Assembly (NCBI GenBank): GCA_964034945.1
Contig: OZ035962.1
Span: 101,529,284-101,593,283 of the forward strand
Reading direction: 5' to 3'
DNA from: Chrysopilus asiliformis
Taxonomy: Eukaryota > Arthropoda > Insecta > Diptera > Rhagionidae
Length of the DNA: 64,000 nt
This document shows, in pieces, positions 10,889 through 21,505 of the stretch. Under the pieces are notes generated by a model. That model did no database searches. It was not told where the DNA came from and saw only the letters and a program-made list of their open reading frames with translations. Every line of letters begins with the position of its first letter. Within the stretch, counting starts at the first letter, position 1. Position numbers and translations under genes: made by a program.

Positions 10889-11954
10889 ACATAAAACATA
10901 CAACACACAGCATGTTGACTGCGCTGTATGATGAATTTCTTGATCGTGCACGCCGGATTTCTGGCATTCTGATGGTGCTGATCTGAAACTGATGGACTCC
11001 TTGAGAGCAACAGTACATCGGGTGAAGGGTTTTGCAATACTTCCCAATAAAAACCCATCATCATCAGTTGAAATCTCGGGAACGGACGGAGCTGTAGCCT
11101 GGGATCTCTGAGGTTTCTTACTGACAGAGCTCGCCCTGGTCTGTAAACGTTACTGACGAAATGATGATATGGATGGATGCATGCTGTTCGATGATGCTAT
11201 CTTGGTAGGATGCTGGCTGTGGACCTCAAACTGGCAAACTTTTTACGCTGCCAGTCAATCAAACAAAAATTTTTTGCTATAATTTTATAATCTCCATCCG
11301 CACAGGCCAATGTCTTAAGACTTTGAGATAAAAGTTGGCTGGTATGCGATGCGAACCATCAGCTATCATTGCAGAGGAATGGATGGATGGATGGATGGTT
11401 AGTGAGGCTTCCTTTTATCAATCGCTGCAGAGAAAATGTTTGTTTTACTAAAGCGCTTCCCTCAATTTTCACATTTTTTTTGCACTAGAAAATTGTTTTG
11501 GATCATCGAGCATGCAGGCAGGCAGTGTTTTTCATTCAACTTATTATTTGTTTTGCGATCGTCCTCGCCGAGTATGTGCTAATAGTTGGTTTTTCTTGTC
11601 GAATGCCGGCTACGAAATGATCACTTTGTTGAGTATTTTGTGAAGCGCTGTGATTTTTATGGGCAACGATTGATAGGTTTCATTATTTCAATTACTTTGT
11701 AAAATCGTCTTTGGCCGAACAAGGCCTACGATCGCATAATGAGAACCTATGGCATTCGATCGACGTAATCATACGTTATGCTTGTGTTTCAATAGTCAAA
11801 AGCATAATTTAATAAAAAAAAACATTGGTTGAATATGATTTTTTTTACGATAGGTTGATCGATCAAGCGAAAGTAGTTTCCTTATAGGGATTAAAAGATT
11901 AACTTTGGGCTAAAATTATGATTTTTTAACTGTTTTGAAATTTTCTTCAACTCA
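10889..11954. other. Unassigned spacer
   Basis: No coding or transposon signature. A GGAT tetramer run lies at about 11379-11399. Short antisense frames of 76-81 codons overlap B1 and this spacer and are not credible genes. Confidence 0.4.
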
Positions 11955-11998
11955 CACGGAGAGACATAATAGGACAGATTCCTTCAAAAATAGGGATA
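11955..11998 (+). mobile_element. Solo end of the CACGGAGAGA MITE family
   Basis: CACACGGAGAGACATAATAG and GGACAGATTCCTTCAAAAA match the right end (reverse complement) of the complete MITE at 32680-32891. Only this end is present; it abuts the 5' block of family A copy A3. Confidence 0.6.
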
Positions 11999-13080
11999 TA
12001 CGATACTATCATATAGAAGTATATTAGATTTAGTATAACGTTTGTAACGTTTGGAACCAACCATGGGACACAAAAATGAACTACACCAGGGTGTTAGCGA
12101 TGGGAGAAGATTTTGATTTCCGCATGTTCAGTGGTCTCTGTCTGTCTGTACGTCCGTCTGTTCGTGTGTCCGACTATTCGTGTGTCCGTCTGTTCGTGTG
12201 TCTGTCTGTCCGTGTGTCCGTCTGTTCGTGTGTCCGTCTGTCGGTCTATCGATCTGTCGGTATGTCTGTTTGTTTGTCCGTCTGTCTGTTTGTCCGTCTG
12301 TCCGTCTGTCCGTCTGTCCGTCTGTCCGTCCGTCCGTCCGTCCGTCTGTTCGTCTGTCCGTCCGTCCGTCTGTTCGTGAACAACATAACTTTCGAACTGA
12401 TTGAGCTAGAGATTTGAAATTTTGTATAGTTACAATTCTCGTAAATGGCTCGGGTAAGTTCTTGAACTGGAAAAATTGGACCATTCCATCGCTGCTCCCC
12501 CATACAAACGATTACAGTTTTTTGCAATTTTTTTGAAAACGGTGAGTCATATTGAAAAATTTATAAAGGTAAAATATGTTTAGAATTGGACTTTACATAA
12601 CTCATCCGTACATCAAAATCCAATCGAATCACTGCTTCCTCTCCCATACAAATGGAATACTTTTTGCCTGTTTTCTCGAAAACTGTGCATCGTATCGAAA
12701 AAATTATAAAGATGAAATGTGTTTAGAATATGATTTTACATAACCTTTCTATACAACAAAATCCAGTTGGACCACTCATTTCCCCCTCCACCTTACAAAT
12801 TGAATACTTTTTTTTCTATTTGAGTCGTATTGAAAAATGAATAGAGGTAAAATCATGTGTTGTCATTTATCCTATATTATAAAATGCAAAAAGAGCTGAA
12901 ACATTAAAGTTTTATTTAAACAATATAGAAATCACCAAAAAAACACATTCTGTTCTGTAATACTTTTATCTATTTGATCGAAAACGGTGCATTGTATTGA
13001 AAAATTTATAAAGATGATATGTGTTCAAAATATGATTTTACATAACCGTACCATACATCAAAATCCAATCGGACCATTCA
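11999..13080 (+). mobile_element. Family A repeat, copy A3, with tandem 3' modules
   Basis: The 5' block has CATATAGAAGTATATTAG and ATTTAGTATAACG, then ACACAAAAATGAACTACACC and ATTTTGATTTCCGCATG. The GTCY array is at 12137-12377. The 3' part begins AACATAACTTTCGAACTG and GATTGAGCTAGAGATTTGAA. At least four successive modules of roughly 130-170 bp follow, recognised by the 'gaaaacggtg...aaaatttataaag..gaatatgattttacataac' block at about 12533, 12670, 12815 and 12975. At about 13080 the sequence switches without a gap into family D, so the 3' end of A is missing. Confidence 0.75.
12137..12377 (+). repeat. (GTCY)n array in A3
   Basis: GTCT/GTCC tetramers with GTTCGTGTGTCC interruptions in the first half and a purer CCGT/CTGT half after 12280. 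Open in all frames but low complexity. Confidence 0.95.
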
Positions 13081-13560
13081 AATTTTCCGGGAAAAAAATC
13101 TCATTTGGGAGTTTTTGGGGTCGGTGAACTAGATTCTGACATTAAGAATTCTGTAAGGATAACGGAAGGTCCTGTAAAGATGACGTAATTATTATCTTCA
13201 TTTAGGGTTTCTGAATCCGATTCTGATGTTAAGAAACCTGTAAGGATTGCGTCATTATCCTTTTCCTCAAAGTTTTCGGAAAATATATCATCTGGTGAAT
13301 CCGATTATGGAGCAACTAAAAAGGATAAATAAAAAAATGTAAAAAAAATATTGAAAAAAGCTTTTATTTTAAAAAAATGCAATAAAAGGAAAAAAACAAT
13401 AATTTTTTGGTACTTGTGTATCAGAAATAAAAGCGAGATAAAAGTATGAAAAATAAAATAAAATAAGTATTTATTTCGTTTTTATTTCTGACTCACAGTA
13501 CCAATTTATTTTCTTTTTTGGGGCATTTTTTTTTTTAAATAAAAGCTCTTAAAAAATTTT
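13081..13560 (+). mobile_element. Family D repeat, copy D2 (5' truncated) with palindrome
   Basis: Begins inside the D unit (TTTTCCGGGAAAAAAATC, GTTTTTGGGGTCGGTGAA, GTAAGGATAACGGAAGG). It has three diverged units and ends in the palindrome at 13350-13555. The GTCT head and the GATTGACTTGAAATTTTG core are missing, replaced by the family A tail. Confidence 0.7.
13350..13555. repeat. Imperfect palindrome ending D2
   Basis: Left arm AGCTTTTATT..ATGCAATAAAAGG..TATCAGAAATAAAAGCGAGA and right arm TTTCGTTTTTATTTCTGA..GGGGCATTTTT..AAATAAAAGCTC, with a short A/T loop around 13445-13470. Homologous to 3850-4046 and 31784-32037. Confidence 0.85.
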
Positions 13561-16460
13561 TTTGAATTTTTTTTAACGTTTGGATGGACAGGTCGTTAAT
13601 GGTGCGATCAGATTCAATTCAAAGTACGGCTTTCTGAATAACAGACAATTCCATACCCAGCATTATAATAAACTTAACTTAATTCTGTTGAATTACTGAA
13701 GCCGTACTAATGATTTTTCTGCGTGAGAATAAATAGATTTAGATAATTTCCAATGAAACGCAGTTATTCATGAAATTCACTTCTCACTTGGATAAAATTG
13801 AATTAAAATCTATACCAAACAGCAGTCGAGTTAATGAGATGAAAATTTATCATCAATTGTAAAGGAAGATTTTATTGTTTGACTACTTGTAGTCAATTCC
13901 GTATGACACACCTCCTATCATCATTACATCTTGCTGTTGGGCCATTGTTACATAGTGAGGTATGGTTACCTGTGCGACGAGTGCAACTACGCCGTAATGT
14001 CAAAAGGCCATCATCAACATACATCGTTGTATGCTGTTGTACAGATTCCATCCATTTCATGCATCGTTATGATGTCCCTTTTAGTCAAAAAAAAAAAAGA
14101 TTCGATTTCGTGAAATTCTCAACTATGTTTCGATTCGATTTGGAATCTCGGCGGACGTACGGAACTTTGGAAGCTACCACTAACGATGATTCAAGTTTGA
14201 GGCTAATGGGGAGCATCATCTATCGATCGGTGACGATCACTTCCCCCATAGCCCTTGTGCTACCAATTTCTGCGCCCACATCGTTTTGTGTCTGTCTACC
14301 TTTGGCCTTCCTCACCTGCCATTTCAATTACGAAATGTGTGCGAACACAATTTTAGGCTTGTTAGATGAAAATTCTGAAACACGTTCGTGCCTTATTAAT
14401 TTTAGTACTTTATATTGAATGTGACTCCACTCGCTCCGTTGTGCTGTTGTGCAAAAGTGCATCGATTTACCTGGCGAATGTTGAATGTTTGTAGCTTTGT
14501 TAAACTGCATGCGAAATACAAGACACGGTACAGAAAAACGCATCATTAACGCTCAACCTGTCAATTATGGTGGCAGTGTGGCGGGCGGTGACGATGGGCT
14601 TCTGACTCCTGTTGGGGGGGAATTCGATTGAGCCTATATATATGAAATTCTATCAGAGGAGCACCATCCCTTTTGCGAGATTTTTTTTTGTTTCTAAGCG
14701 AAAAGCAAGAGCAGCCCTCCTTAGCTAAACAACTTCGACACTATTAAAGCTACAATTGACTTTGACTTTACAGCGTGGTTCTTCATCTGCGCACGGAGCA
14801 ACATATATGCGAATCGTCTTGGGGCGATCGTCGTTCGCCTTGAGAATCATATCAAACACACCTAGGAGGTGTATGAAAAACGTACTCGAACGTAACGTAA
14901 ATATTGATATAATGAGGTGCGATAAAAATACCTTAACAAACGTCTTTTAAAATAATTGAAGGTCTCTTCAGTTCAGACTTTGCGCCAGTCATAGCAGACA
15001 CCAATAATATTCATCACAACAACAACAACAAACAGTCACTGTACGAAATCCAACAGGAGCAGCCAGAGGAAGTGCAATGGGGATAAATTTGCGGAGGACG
15101 AAAATTTCGATCAAGAGTGAAGATTCCTTTTTTTTCCTACCACTATTGCCGCGAATATGACCCAATCTTTCATGGGATAAACGACTATTATACGTGCTAG
15201 AGATGAGATATTCCTCGTGAATTCCTGTAAAAGATGCAATTGGTGGCACCTATTAGGCTATTCCTCACGTTTACCTAGACAATGTTGTACATATATTTTT
15301 TTTTGCCTTCGAAGTAACATCGGATTGATGGGTTTTCTGACACTCGCAAATGCTGCACATATATTGGAAATTATGCTGGATCACAGATTCTTTCACGAAA
15401 CTTGATGGAATTGAAAATACCTGGTACTTTGCGCTATGGTGACATGCTCTTAATATAAAGTTTGCATAAAATTTGCATCACTGTCGTGCTAAAGAAAAAT
15501 TCAAATGCGACGCTAGACATGGCGTAATTCGTTATACTGTCCATATATTTTTACACACAACAGGTGTGAATATAGATAAATATACTCTTAGACAAGACAC
15601 ATGGCGTTGATCGTTTTTACTGAGAAAATTCACTTCCCTGAATCTGAGTGCACGAAAAATTCATGTTCGGATCTCCATATCATTAGAAATTATGCACAAT
15701 GTATCCGCTTAATGTATACTTATATGGGGTGTATTCATGTGTGTGTGAATATACGGCGATACCTTTTGATGGCTCAGTTAAGGAGTATCTTATCGTCTCA
15801 CGAAATATAAGTGAAAAATCCTTTCGTGAATGTCATCAAACTGAGAATTTATTTCGATTCATTTTAAATACTTTCGGAGGACGGAAATTGATGACGTTTT
15901 TTATTTTGTCACTGAAGATGTTTTGGAGATAAATTAAAATTCATTGGAATGCCGATAAAGTCTTAAAATGTTTTTAAAAATACAATATTTCTGACCAGAG
16001 CACCAGCCATATTGGAAAAATCTACACAAACAAGTAGGAAAATCTACACATGAAATTTCTCGCCCATTTATTTTCATTTCACCTTTGAACAATTTGGTGT
16101 TGAAATTTACCAAATAAGGGAAAAATGCCCCTTGAAAAAAAAATCCTTGAAACAAATCGGAAAACCCCCTTTTGCCACAGATATTTTTTTTTATTTTAAA
16201 GTATTTTTTTTTATTTCGGAGTTTTTCAATTTTTTTTGCCAGTTTGTTTTTTGCAATTTCCCTCACCAAAGCGGAAACATTCCATTTTATTTCCAATCCA
16301 CGGAATCGAAATGGTTTCTGTGGATTAAAAGCTTTAAGGGGAGGGGGTTTGAAGTTGGGGTAAAGGGGATTTTTTGCCCTTAAATGCTGTCTCTAGGGGA
16401 CATTTTAATAGCAGGCCATGACTGAGACAAGGTTTTAATTCAAGAAATTTAGTTACATTT
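13561..16460. other. Unassigned spacer with one 179-codon frame
   Basis: About 2.9 kb without recognised repeats. The longest frame (plus, 13879-14418) would give 179 residues with no domain, signal peptide or compositional pattern I recognise. It crosses an A12 run at about 14088-14099, so I regard it as chance. A (CAA)n patch lies near 15016-15031. Confidence 0.4.
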
Positions 16461-17113
16461 CTCAAAAACTTTTATTCAGCTTGCTTTTTTGTCTGTTTGT
16501 CTGTCAGGGTCAAATTTTGTAACCTAAATTTCACCACTCATCGGGTTGATTTTGAAATTTAGCACACTTGCCCCTTGTAAGGATAACGGAAGGTTCTGTA
16601 AGGATAACGGAAGGTTCTGTAAGGATAACGGAAGGTTCTGTAAGGATAACAGAAGGATCTGTAAGGATAACGTGACTATCATTTTCTTCAAATTTTCCGG
16701 GCCAAAAACCCCACCTGGGAGTTATTAAGATCGCTGAATCCGATTCTGACATTAAAAAAATCTGCAAGGACAACAGAAGGTCCATGTAAGGATAACGTGA
16801 TTGCCCTTTTTCTCAAATTTTCCTAAAAAATCTCATTTAGGTGTTATTAAGGTTGCTAAATCCGATTCTGATGCCAAGAATTCTATAAGGACAATGAAAG
16901 GTGCTATAAGGATAACGTAACTAACATTTTCCTCAAGTTTTCCGGGAAAAACAATTTCATCTGGGGGTTTTTGGGGTCGCTGAATCTTATTTTTATGTTA
17001 AAAGGTCTGTAAAGACAATGAAAAGTCCTGTAAGGATAACGTGACTATTATTTGCTTCAAATTTTTCGTGAAAAAATCTCATTTGGAGGTTTTTGGGATC
17101 GCTGTTCACGAAT
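16461..17113 (+). mobile_element. Family D repeat, copy D3, with a 21-bp minisatellite
   Basis: Starts TCAAAAACTTTTATTCAGCT, then GTCTGTTTGTCTGTCAGGGT and AAATTTTGTAACCTAAATTT, with a core relic TTGATTTTGAAATTTAGCAC. A 21-bp array follows, then four diverged D units (GGGATCGCTG / GGGGTCGCTG). The terminal palindrome is absent; the copy stops near 17113. Confidence 0.75.
16575..16675 (+). repeat. 21-bp minisatellite GTAAGGATAACGGAAGGTTC(T)
   Basis: Five near-identical 21-bp units. Because 21 is a multiple of three, both strands carry open frames with seven-residue repeats (KDNGRFC on plus, ILTEPSV on minus); this is a repeat artefact. In D5 the same 21-mer starts each 122-bp unit. Confidence 0.92.
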
Positions 17114-17235
17114 TAGATACATATTAGAATTTCAGTATTCGAAATAGAAATCCTGAAGGCACAACGATTTTTTTGTTCAAAAGCTTCCAAGTTATTTTTC
17201 GGTTTCTTTGTAGGTACTTGTGCAAAAAACTTGAA

Positions 17236-17262
17236 CTCGGCAACGACGGGTATGCAAGCTAG
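17236..17262 (-). mobile_element. Family E end relic
   Basis: Read on the minus strand: CTAGCTTGCATACCCGTCGT then TGCCGAG. This matches the 5' end of the family E copy at 34360-34387. Only about 27 bp is recognisable. Confidence 0.5.
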
Positions 17263-17528
17263 TACCAAATAATGAAAAAAAATAATCACTTTTTCAATTC
17301 TATCAGAAATTTTTTTTTCTTACTTGGCAATCGCTATTTTTATATCATTTAAATTATGCATTTGAAAATATTACTATCTGGGCTTGAAAAAATGCAAGCT
17401 AGTACCAAATAATGAAAAAAAAATCGCTTTTTCAATTCTGTCAGAAATTTTTTTTTCTTACTTGGCAATCGCTATTTTTATATCATTTAAATTATGCATT
17501 TGAAAATATTACTATCTGGGCTTGAAAT
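17252..17528 (+). repeat. Two-copy 140-bp direct tandem duplication
   Basis: Units 17252-17391 and 17392-17528 both start ATGCAAGCTAGTACCAAATA and end ATTACTATCTGGGCTTGAAA, with only a few differences (for example a TCTATC/TCTGTC change and A-run length). The first unit starts inside the family E end relic. Confidence 0.93.
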
Positions 17529-19868
17529 ATTTTATTACTCATGAATTTAAACACTTCCGTAAAATTCAAAATCCATAGAATAAATTGACGATTTAAAGGA
17601 CAATGGGAATAATGCGTTCCCCGATAATTGTAACCTTCACCAATTCCTGGACAATGGAGTCTTTTGCGTGAGAAAGTGCGATATCGTCTTTTGTCGAGGA
17701 AATTCATTGGATTTATCTAGAATAGCTATACAGAAAACCCTCCATTGTTGCTACAAAAAAGGCCTTTCATCCATTCGAAATGCTTGCCTAAACTAAGAAA
17801 AACGATCACATTAAATATAAAATTTATGCCCGCGAATTTCGTATTCAACGCGCGCACACGCTAGCTAGCCTCATACTCGCGGTGTGTCCCCACAAAATAA
17901 TTGCTAAAAGGCAGTGGTACTACACCTAAGTAGGAGCAAAAGGCCCCCAATTGCCACCAGCCAACAGCCACCGACCATCATAATCAACATCTCATGAGGT
18001 GAAATCAGGTAACAATCACTGGGCAAGTCTAATGGAAATTCTTGGCTCTTTTAGGCCTATAGCATAGGTTCTAAATAATGCATACTCGTAAACTATTGGG
18101 CCACAATTGGATATTGGCTTTGTTAAAATTTCTAAAACATCGTGGTGGCGCGGACTTCCACAGCAAAGTGTCGCTAGATTTGCCCACCTGAAGACGATGT
18201 GGAGCTACGCAGTACCTGATTTTCACTGCATTATGCATTAAATTTGCATGCCACAAAGCATTTTTCCACACAGATGAATGGCAGATAACACTTTGTTGGC
18301 GCGCATCAAGCAACAATTGCTGATTTGCAATGGAGAAGCAGAAATGTTTCCTTATTTGTAATTATTTTGATTACACGTGTACTTCAAGGTAACCAAACCG
18401 AATCCGGCCACAACTCGCACAAGACGCAATAATGCGGCCAAATCGTAACCAAATGGCTACCGCCGATGGTAGACGTTGCGGGTTCAGGTCTCACAGTGCG
18501 GCGAAGGGTGGCTGGTGATAAATATGTAAGATTGTTTAGCTTACCTGATGGTTAGCAGCGATTTCTTTCGATGCAAAAATACAGAATTCTCTTCCCAACA
18601 TTTGTAGGGTCTTGCGTATATCGGAGGGTGAGACGTTGTCGTATCACTTATGTCGATCCAATTTGATTTGCATATAAAGACACATTTTGATATGTTCCTC
18701 CTTAGCTTCGACTGCAACATGTTGGATTGCAGGCAACTTCTGTTTGCGGCCTCCACTTAGGTGTTTTTTTTGTCCGGCCGTCTTTTGATTTTCAAACGCA
18801 TGGCAGAAATCGAAGCCTCGTTGATTTGAAGAAATTGCAAATGCACCGGTGCTTAGGAGCCACCAACTAATATTAAAGGCTCAGGTATTTTTGATGATGT
18901 TGCAACGAACGGATCTTACCAGTGATCGGACGTTGCTGATGGATATTGAAGGCTTCCCAGCATTCCCCATCCCGAAACAGTGCAAAATTCCTGCAGAAGT
19001 TCGGGAATTCAAGACTGGTCACCATTTTATTTATTTCTTTATCATAATGGGCTTATTTCGTTTCATTTCGTTACACCCTTGTGAGTTGTTTTTTTTTCGC
19101 CCGTGTTTTTTGTTGCAAAGTAAAGTTTATCCAAGATCATTTAAGGTATAATTTGTTGCTTGTTATGCACATGCCCTTTAAGCTGCGGGCAATCGCGCAA
19201 TTTCTGTACTTCGATATGAGCTGGATGTGGTGCAGTGAGGTCGGAATCCAGGTTACCGATTTGACTGGGAGGAGGGGGAAGAGCTGTGTAACTCAAACCT
19301 GGTTGGTTTACCAGCCTGGCTTCGCACATTGTGAATAGCAGTCAAGCTCCTCCAAAAGGGCGTTCAATTACTATATCAGATTTTTAACTCACGCATGCAT
19401 GCTGTAAATCGAGTGTGTAATGCGTTTTAATGAAAGCCCGAGCACTTCTGATGTCGTCCACCAGAATTGTTGGGTACTTGGTCGTCTTGTGTTTATATCT
19501 TTATTTATAGCTCGTAGATACCTGTATGAATAATCACTCAAGTAGGTTTCTTGCCGAATGCCACATAGTGATTCACCGTTCCAGTTTTAACGGATCGCCG
19601 GCTTTGCGCCAGTTAGAGACGGTTAGCGAGCAAGTTAGCAAATTATATTTGACATCGACATGTTCAATTTGTTCTCGAGAACTTTTTGGACACCCCAAAT
19701 ATAAGCGTAGTTATAAAATTCGATTTGGGTGTAAACCACTTTTGCCACACAGAAATTCAATTTCTTGGCGTTTTTATACGAGATCGTTAATTAAAATCAT
19801 GTTCAACAGTTTTTGTCATTACATTTTGTTGTCATTCTTATGAAGCCTGTCTATATAGTGATTTTTTT
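17529..19868. other. Unassigned spacer
   Basis: No repeat family recognised. A 105-codon plus frame (19526-19843) and a 100-codon plus frame (18849-19151) have no recognisable motifs. Base composition is somewhat less AT-rich than the flanking repeats. Confidence 0.4.
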
Positions 19869-19875
19869 ACTCTAT

Positions 19876-20150
19876 ACACCCAGAGAAATATTTTATCATA
19901 TTGACAAAATTCCAGATTATATGGATAAATTTTTTGTTGAAAATCGACTCTTCATAATGATTTGGTCATATGGCCATACGGACAAAACAACAAAATATCC
20001 CATTTGGGAATTTTTTTCTTGAGAATTTTTTGTCAATATGATAAAAAAATTGTCAATACGATGAATTATTTTATTCATATAATAAAAAAATTGGTCGTAT
20101 GGATAAAACTTTTGCCTATAAGAAACATTTTTTTGTAATTCCGATAAAAT
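19876..20150. mobile_element. MITE-like AT-rich element related to the CACGGAGAGA family
   Basis: TA at 19874-19875 is followed by CACCCAGAGAAAT, close to the 32680 MITE end. An 18-bp word TTTATCATATTGACAAAA (19892-19909) recurs exactly inverted at 20028-20045, and further diverged copies (TTGTCAATACGAT, TTGGTCGTATGGATAAAA) follow. The far end was not found, so the right boundary is a guess. Confidence 0.5.
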
Positions 20151-20454
20151 GACGCGAAGCAAGCAAAGCTTCTATTGGGCCATTATACCTTTATGATAAC
20201 TTACTTTACCTGTTCAACGACATCTGATCTGTTTGTTTCGATTAATGCAACGTTTGCGTCTTTTGATTTCGCGTTTTCCAAAGTCTGGGAATATTTTAAG
20301 GAATGCTACGTTTGCGTCTTTTTATACCCGTATGGTGAAACCAAAGGATATATTAGATTTGCCTTACCGTTTGTAACACCAAGATCCCGTCATCACACAA
20401 AAAAATGAATTACACTAGTGTGTTTAGAATGATAAAAAAAGTTGAATTTAGCAT

Positions 20455-20482
20455 GTCCGTCCGTCTGTCCGTCCGTCCGTCT
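20455..20482 (+). repeat. Short (GTCC/GTCT)n array in B2
   Basis: Seven tetramers only, against about 16 in B1, so array length differs between two otherwise similar copies. Confidence 0.9.
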
Positions 20483-20602
20483 GTGGCGCGGATTGCGGGC
20501 GCACGGATTGAGCTAGAGACTTGAAATTTTGCGCAGATTGGTTTTTCGTAAAATGCAAGGCTAAGTTCGTTAATGGGCAAAAATGGACCATTAGGGAGGG
20601 TA

Positions 20603-20980
20603 GGGTAAAGTATCCAGATCTGAGCCCCGGCACCAGTTCTGAGCACCCCTGTTAATTTTCCGGCTAAAACAAGAATTGTGGGCGATTGAGCCGATTAAAC
20701 CATATTTCACAACGTGATGAAACCAATTATTCTTCGAATTCAATTCTTATTTCTATAAGTTACTAGGCGTACTTAATTTAATACGGGGGGCTCAGAACTG
20801 GATTTTGGGATAATTTTCACACTTACACATAATTCTTTTTTTTATCCAAATTGTTGAGGAATATGTATATGTTAATTTAATTTAAACATTCCATACTTTC
20901 GACCAGTAAGTATAAGTTTCTCAGAAAGTATACGGAAGTGAAAAAAGGCTTAAGGGGGCTCAGATCTGGGTATTTTACCC
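20603..20980. mobile_element. TA-flanked MITE with GGGTAAARTAYCC ends
   Basis: TA at 20601-20602 and 20981-20982. Left end GGGTAAAGTATCCAGATCTG then AGCCCC; the inverted right end reads GGGTAAAATACCCAGATCTG then AGCCCC. The end motif is echoed inside (CACCAGTTCTGAGCACCCC at about 20630 and GGGGGGCTCAGAACTGG at about 20785). At 378 bp with no open frame it is non-autonomous, probably Tc1/mariner-type from the TA duplication. It sits inside B2, where B1 is continuous. Confidence 0.85.
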
Positions 20981-21254
20981 TACCACCCATACGAACGAAA
21001 ACGATTTTTGCGAATATCTCAAAAACGGTGCATCTTATCAAAAAAGTCCAAGAACAAAAGTTATTTAGAATATGATTCTACATAAAATTCCCATACATCA
21101 AAATCCGAGTGGAATAAATTTAAAAAAATCTTATTGGAAAATTTGACTTCAAAGTGGAATTTTGGTACAACTGTTCGAATTTTGATACGCATATCACCAT
21201 ACGGGTTTTCAATAATTGCCAGATTGGCAATTATAGCTTTTGTTATGTTTTATT

Positions 21255-21505
21255 TTCGTTTCATTTATTTTTTTCGGTTTTCTCGAAAACGGTGAATAGT
21301 ATCGAAAAATTTATAAATATGAACTTTGTTTCGAATATGATTTTACATAACCGTTCCATACATCAAAATCCCAACGAAACACTTCTTCCTCCCTCTTCCA
21401 CACAAATGGATTAAAAAAAAAAGAGATTTTGTCTGTCCTCATATAGAGTATTTGACAATTTGCTCCTGGCAATTGTAGACTTTTTTAATGTTTTCCCATA
21501 TAAAA
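21255..21505 (+). mobile_element. Family A 3' module fused to the end of B2
   Basis: Directly after the B2 terminus comes TTTTCTCGAAAACGGTGAAT, then AATATGATTTTACATAACCG, CATACATCAAAATCCCAACG, CTCATATAGAGTATTTGAC, and a hairpin of ACAATT..AATTGT (about 21456-21477). This is a complete family A 3' end with no 5' half, joined in the same orientation. Confidence 0.75.

Larger units (their letters stand above)
20321..21253 (+). mobile_element. Family B HINE-like repeat, copy B2, with a nested MITE
   Basis: 5' end TTTATACCCGTATGGTGA, then the ATGAATTACACTAGTGTG block, a short GTCC/GTCT array (20455-20482), GGCGCGGATTGCGGGCGCA and the ATTGAGCTAGAGACTTGAAA core. A TA-flanked MITE (20603-20980) interrupts it. 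The body then continues CATACGAACGAAAACG, ATCTCAAAAACGGTGCAT and GTGGAATTTTGGTACAA. Exact 13-bp subterminal inverted repeats lie at 20326-20338 and 21194-21206. The 3' hairpin TTGCCA-GAT-TGGCAA is near 21216-21230 and is followed by AGCTTTTGTTATGTTTTAT. Confidence 0.85.

Noticed and set aside
13879..14418. 179-codon plus-strand open frame
   Set aside because: Length is near what chance allows in 64 kb, it crosses an A12 run, a second frame overlaps it, and the protein has no recognisable domain.
16531..16785. Seven-residue peptide repeats (ILTEPSV / KDNGRFC)
   Set aside because: Direct consequence of the 21-bp minisatellite in family D; the period is a multiple of three.
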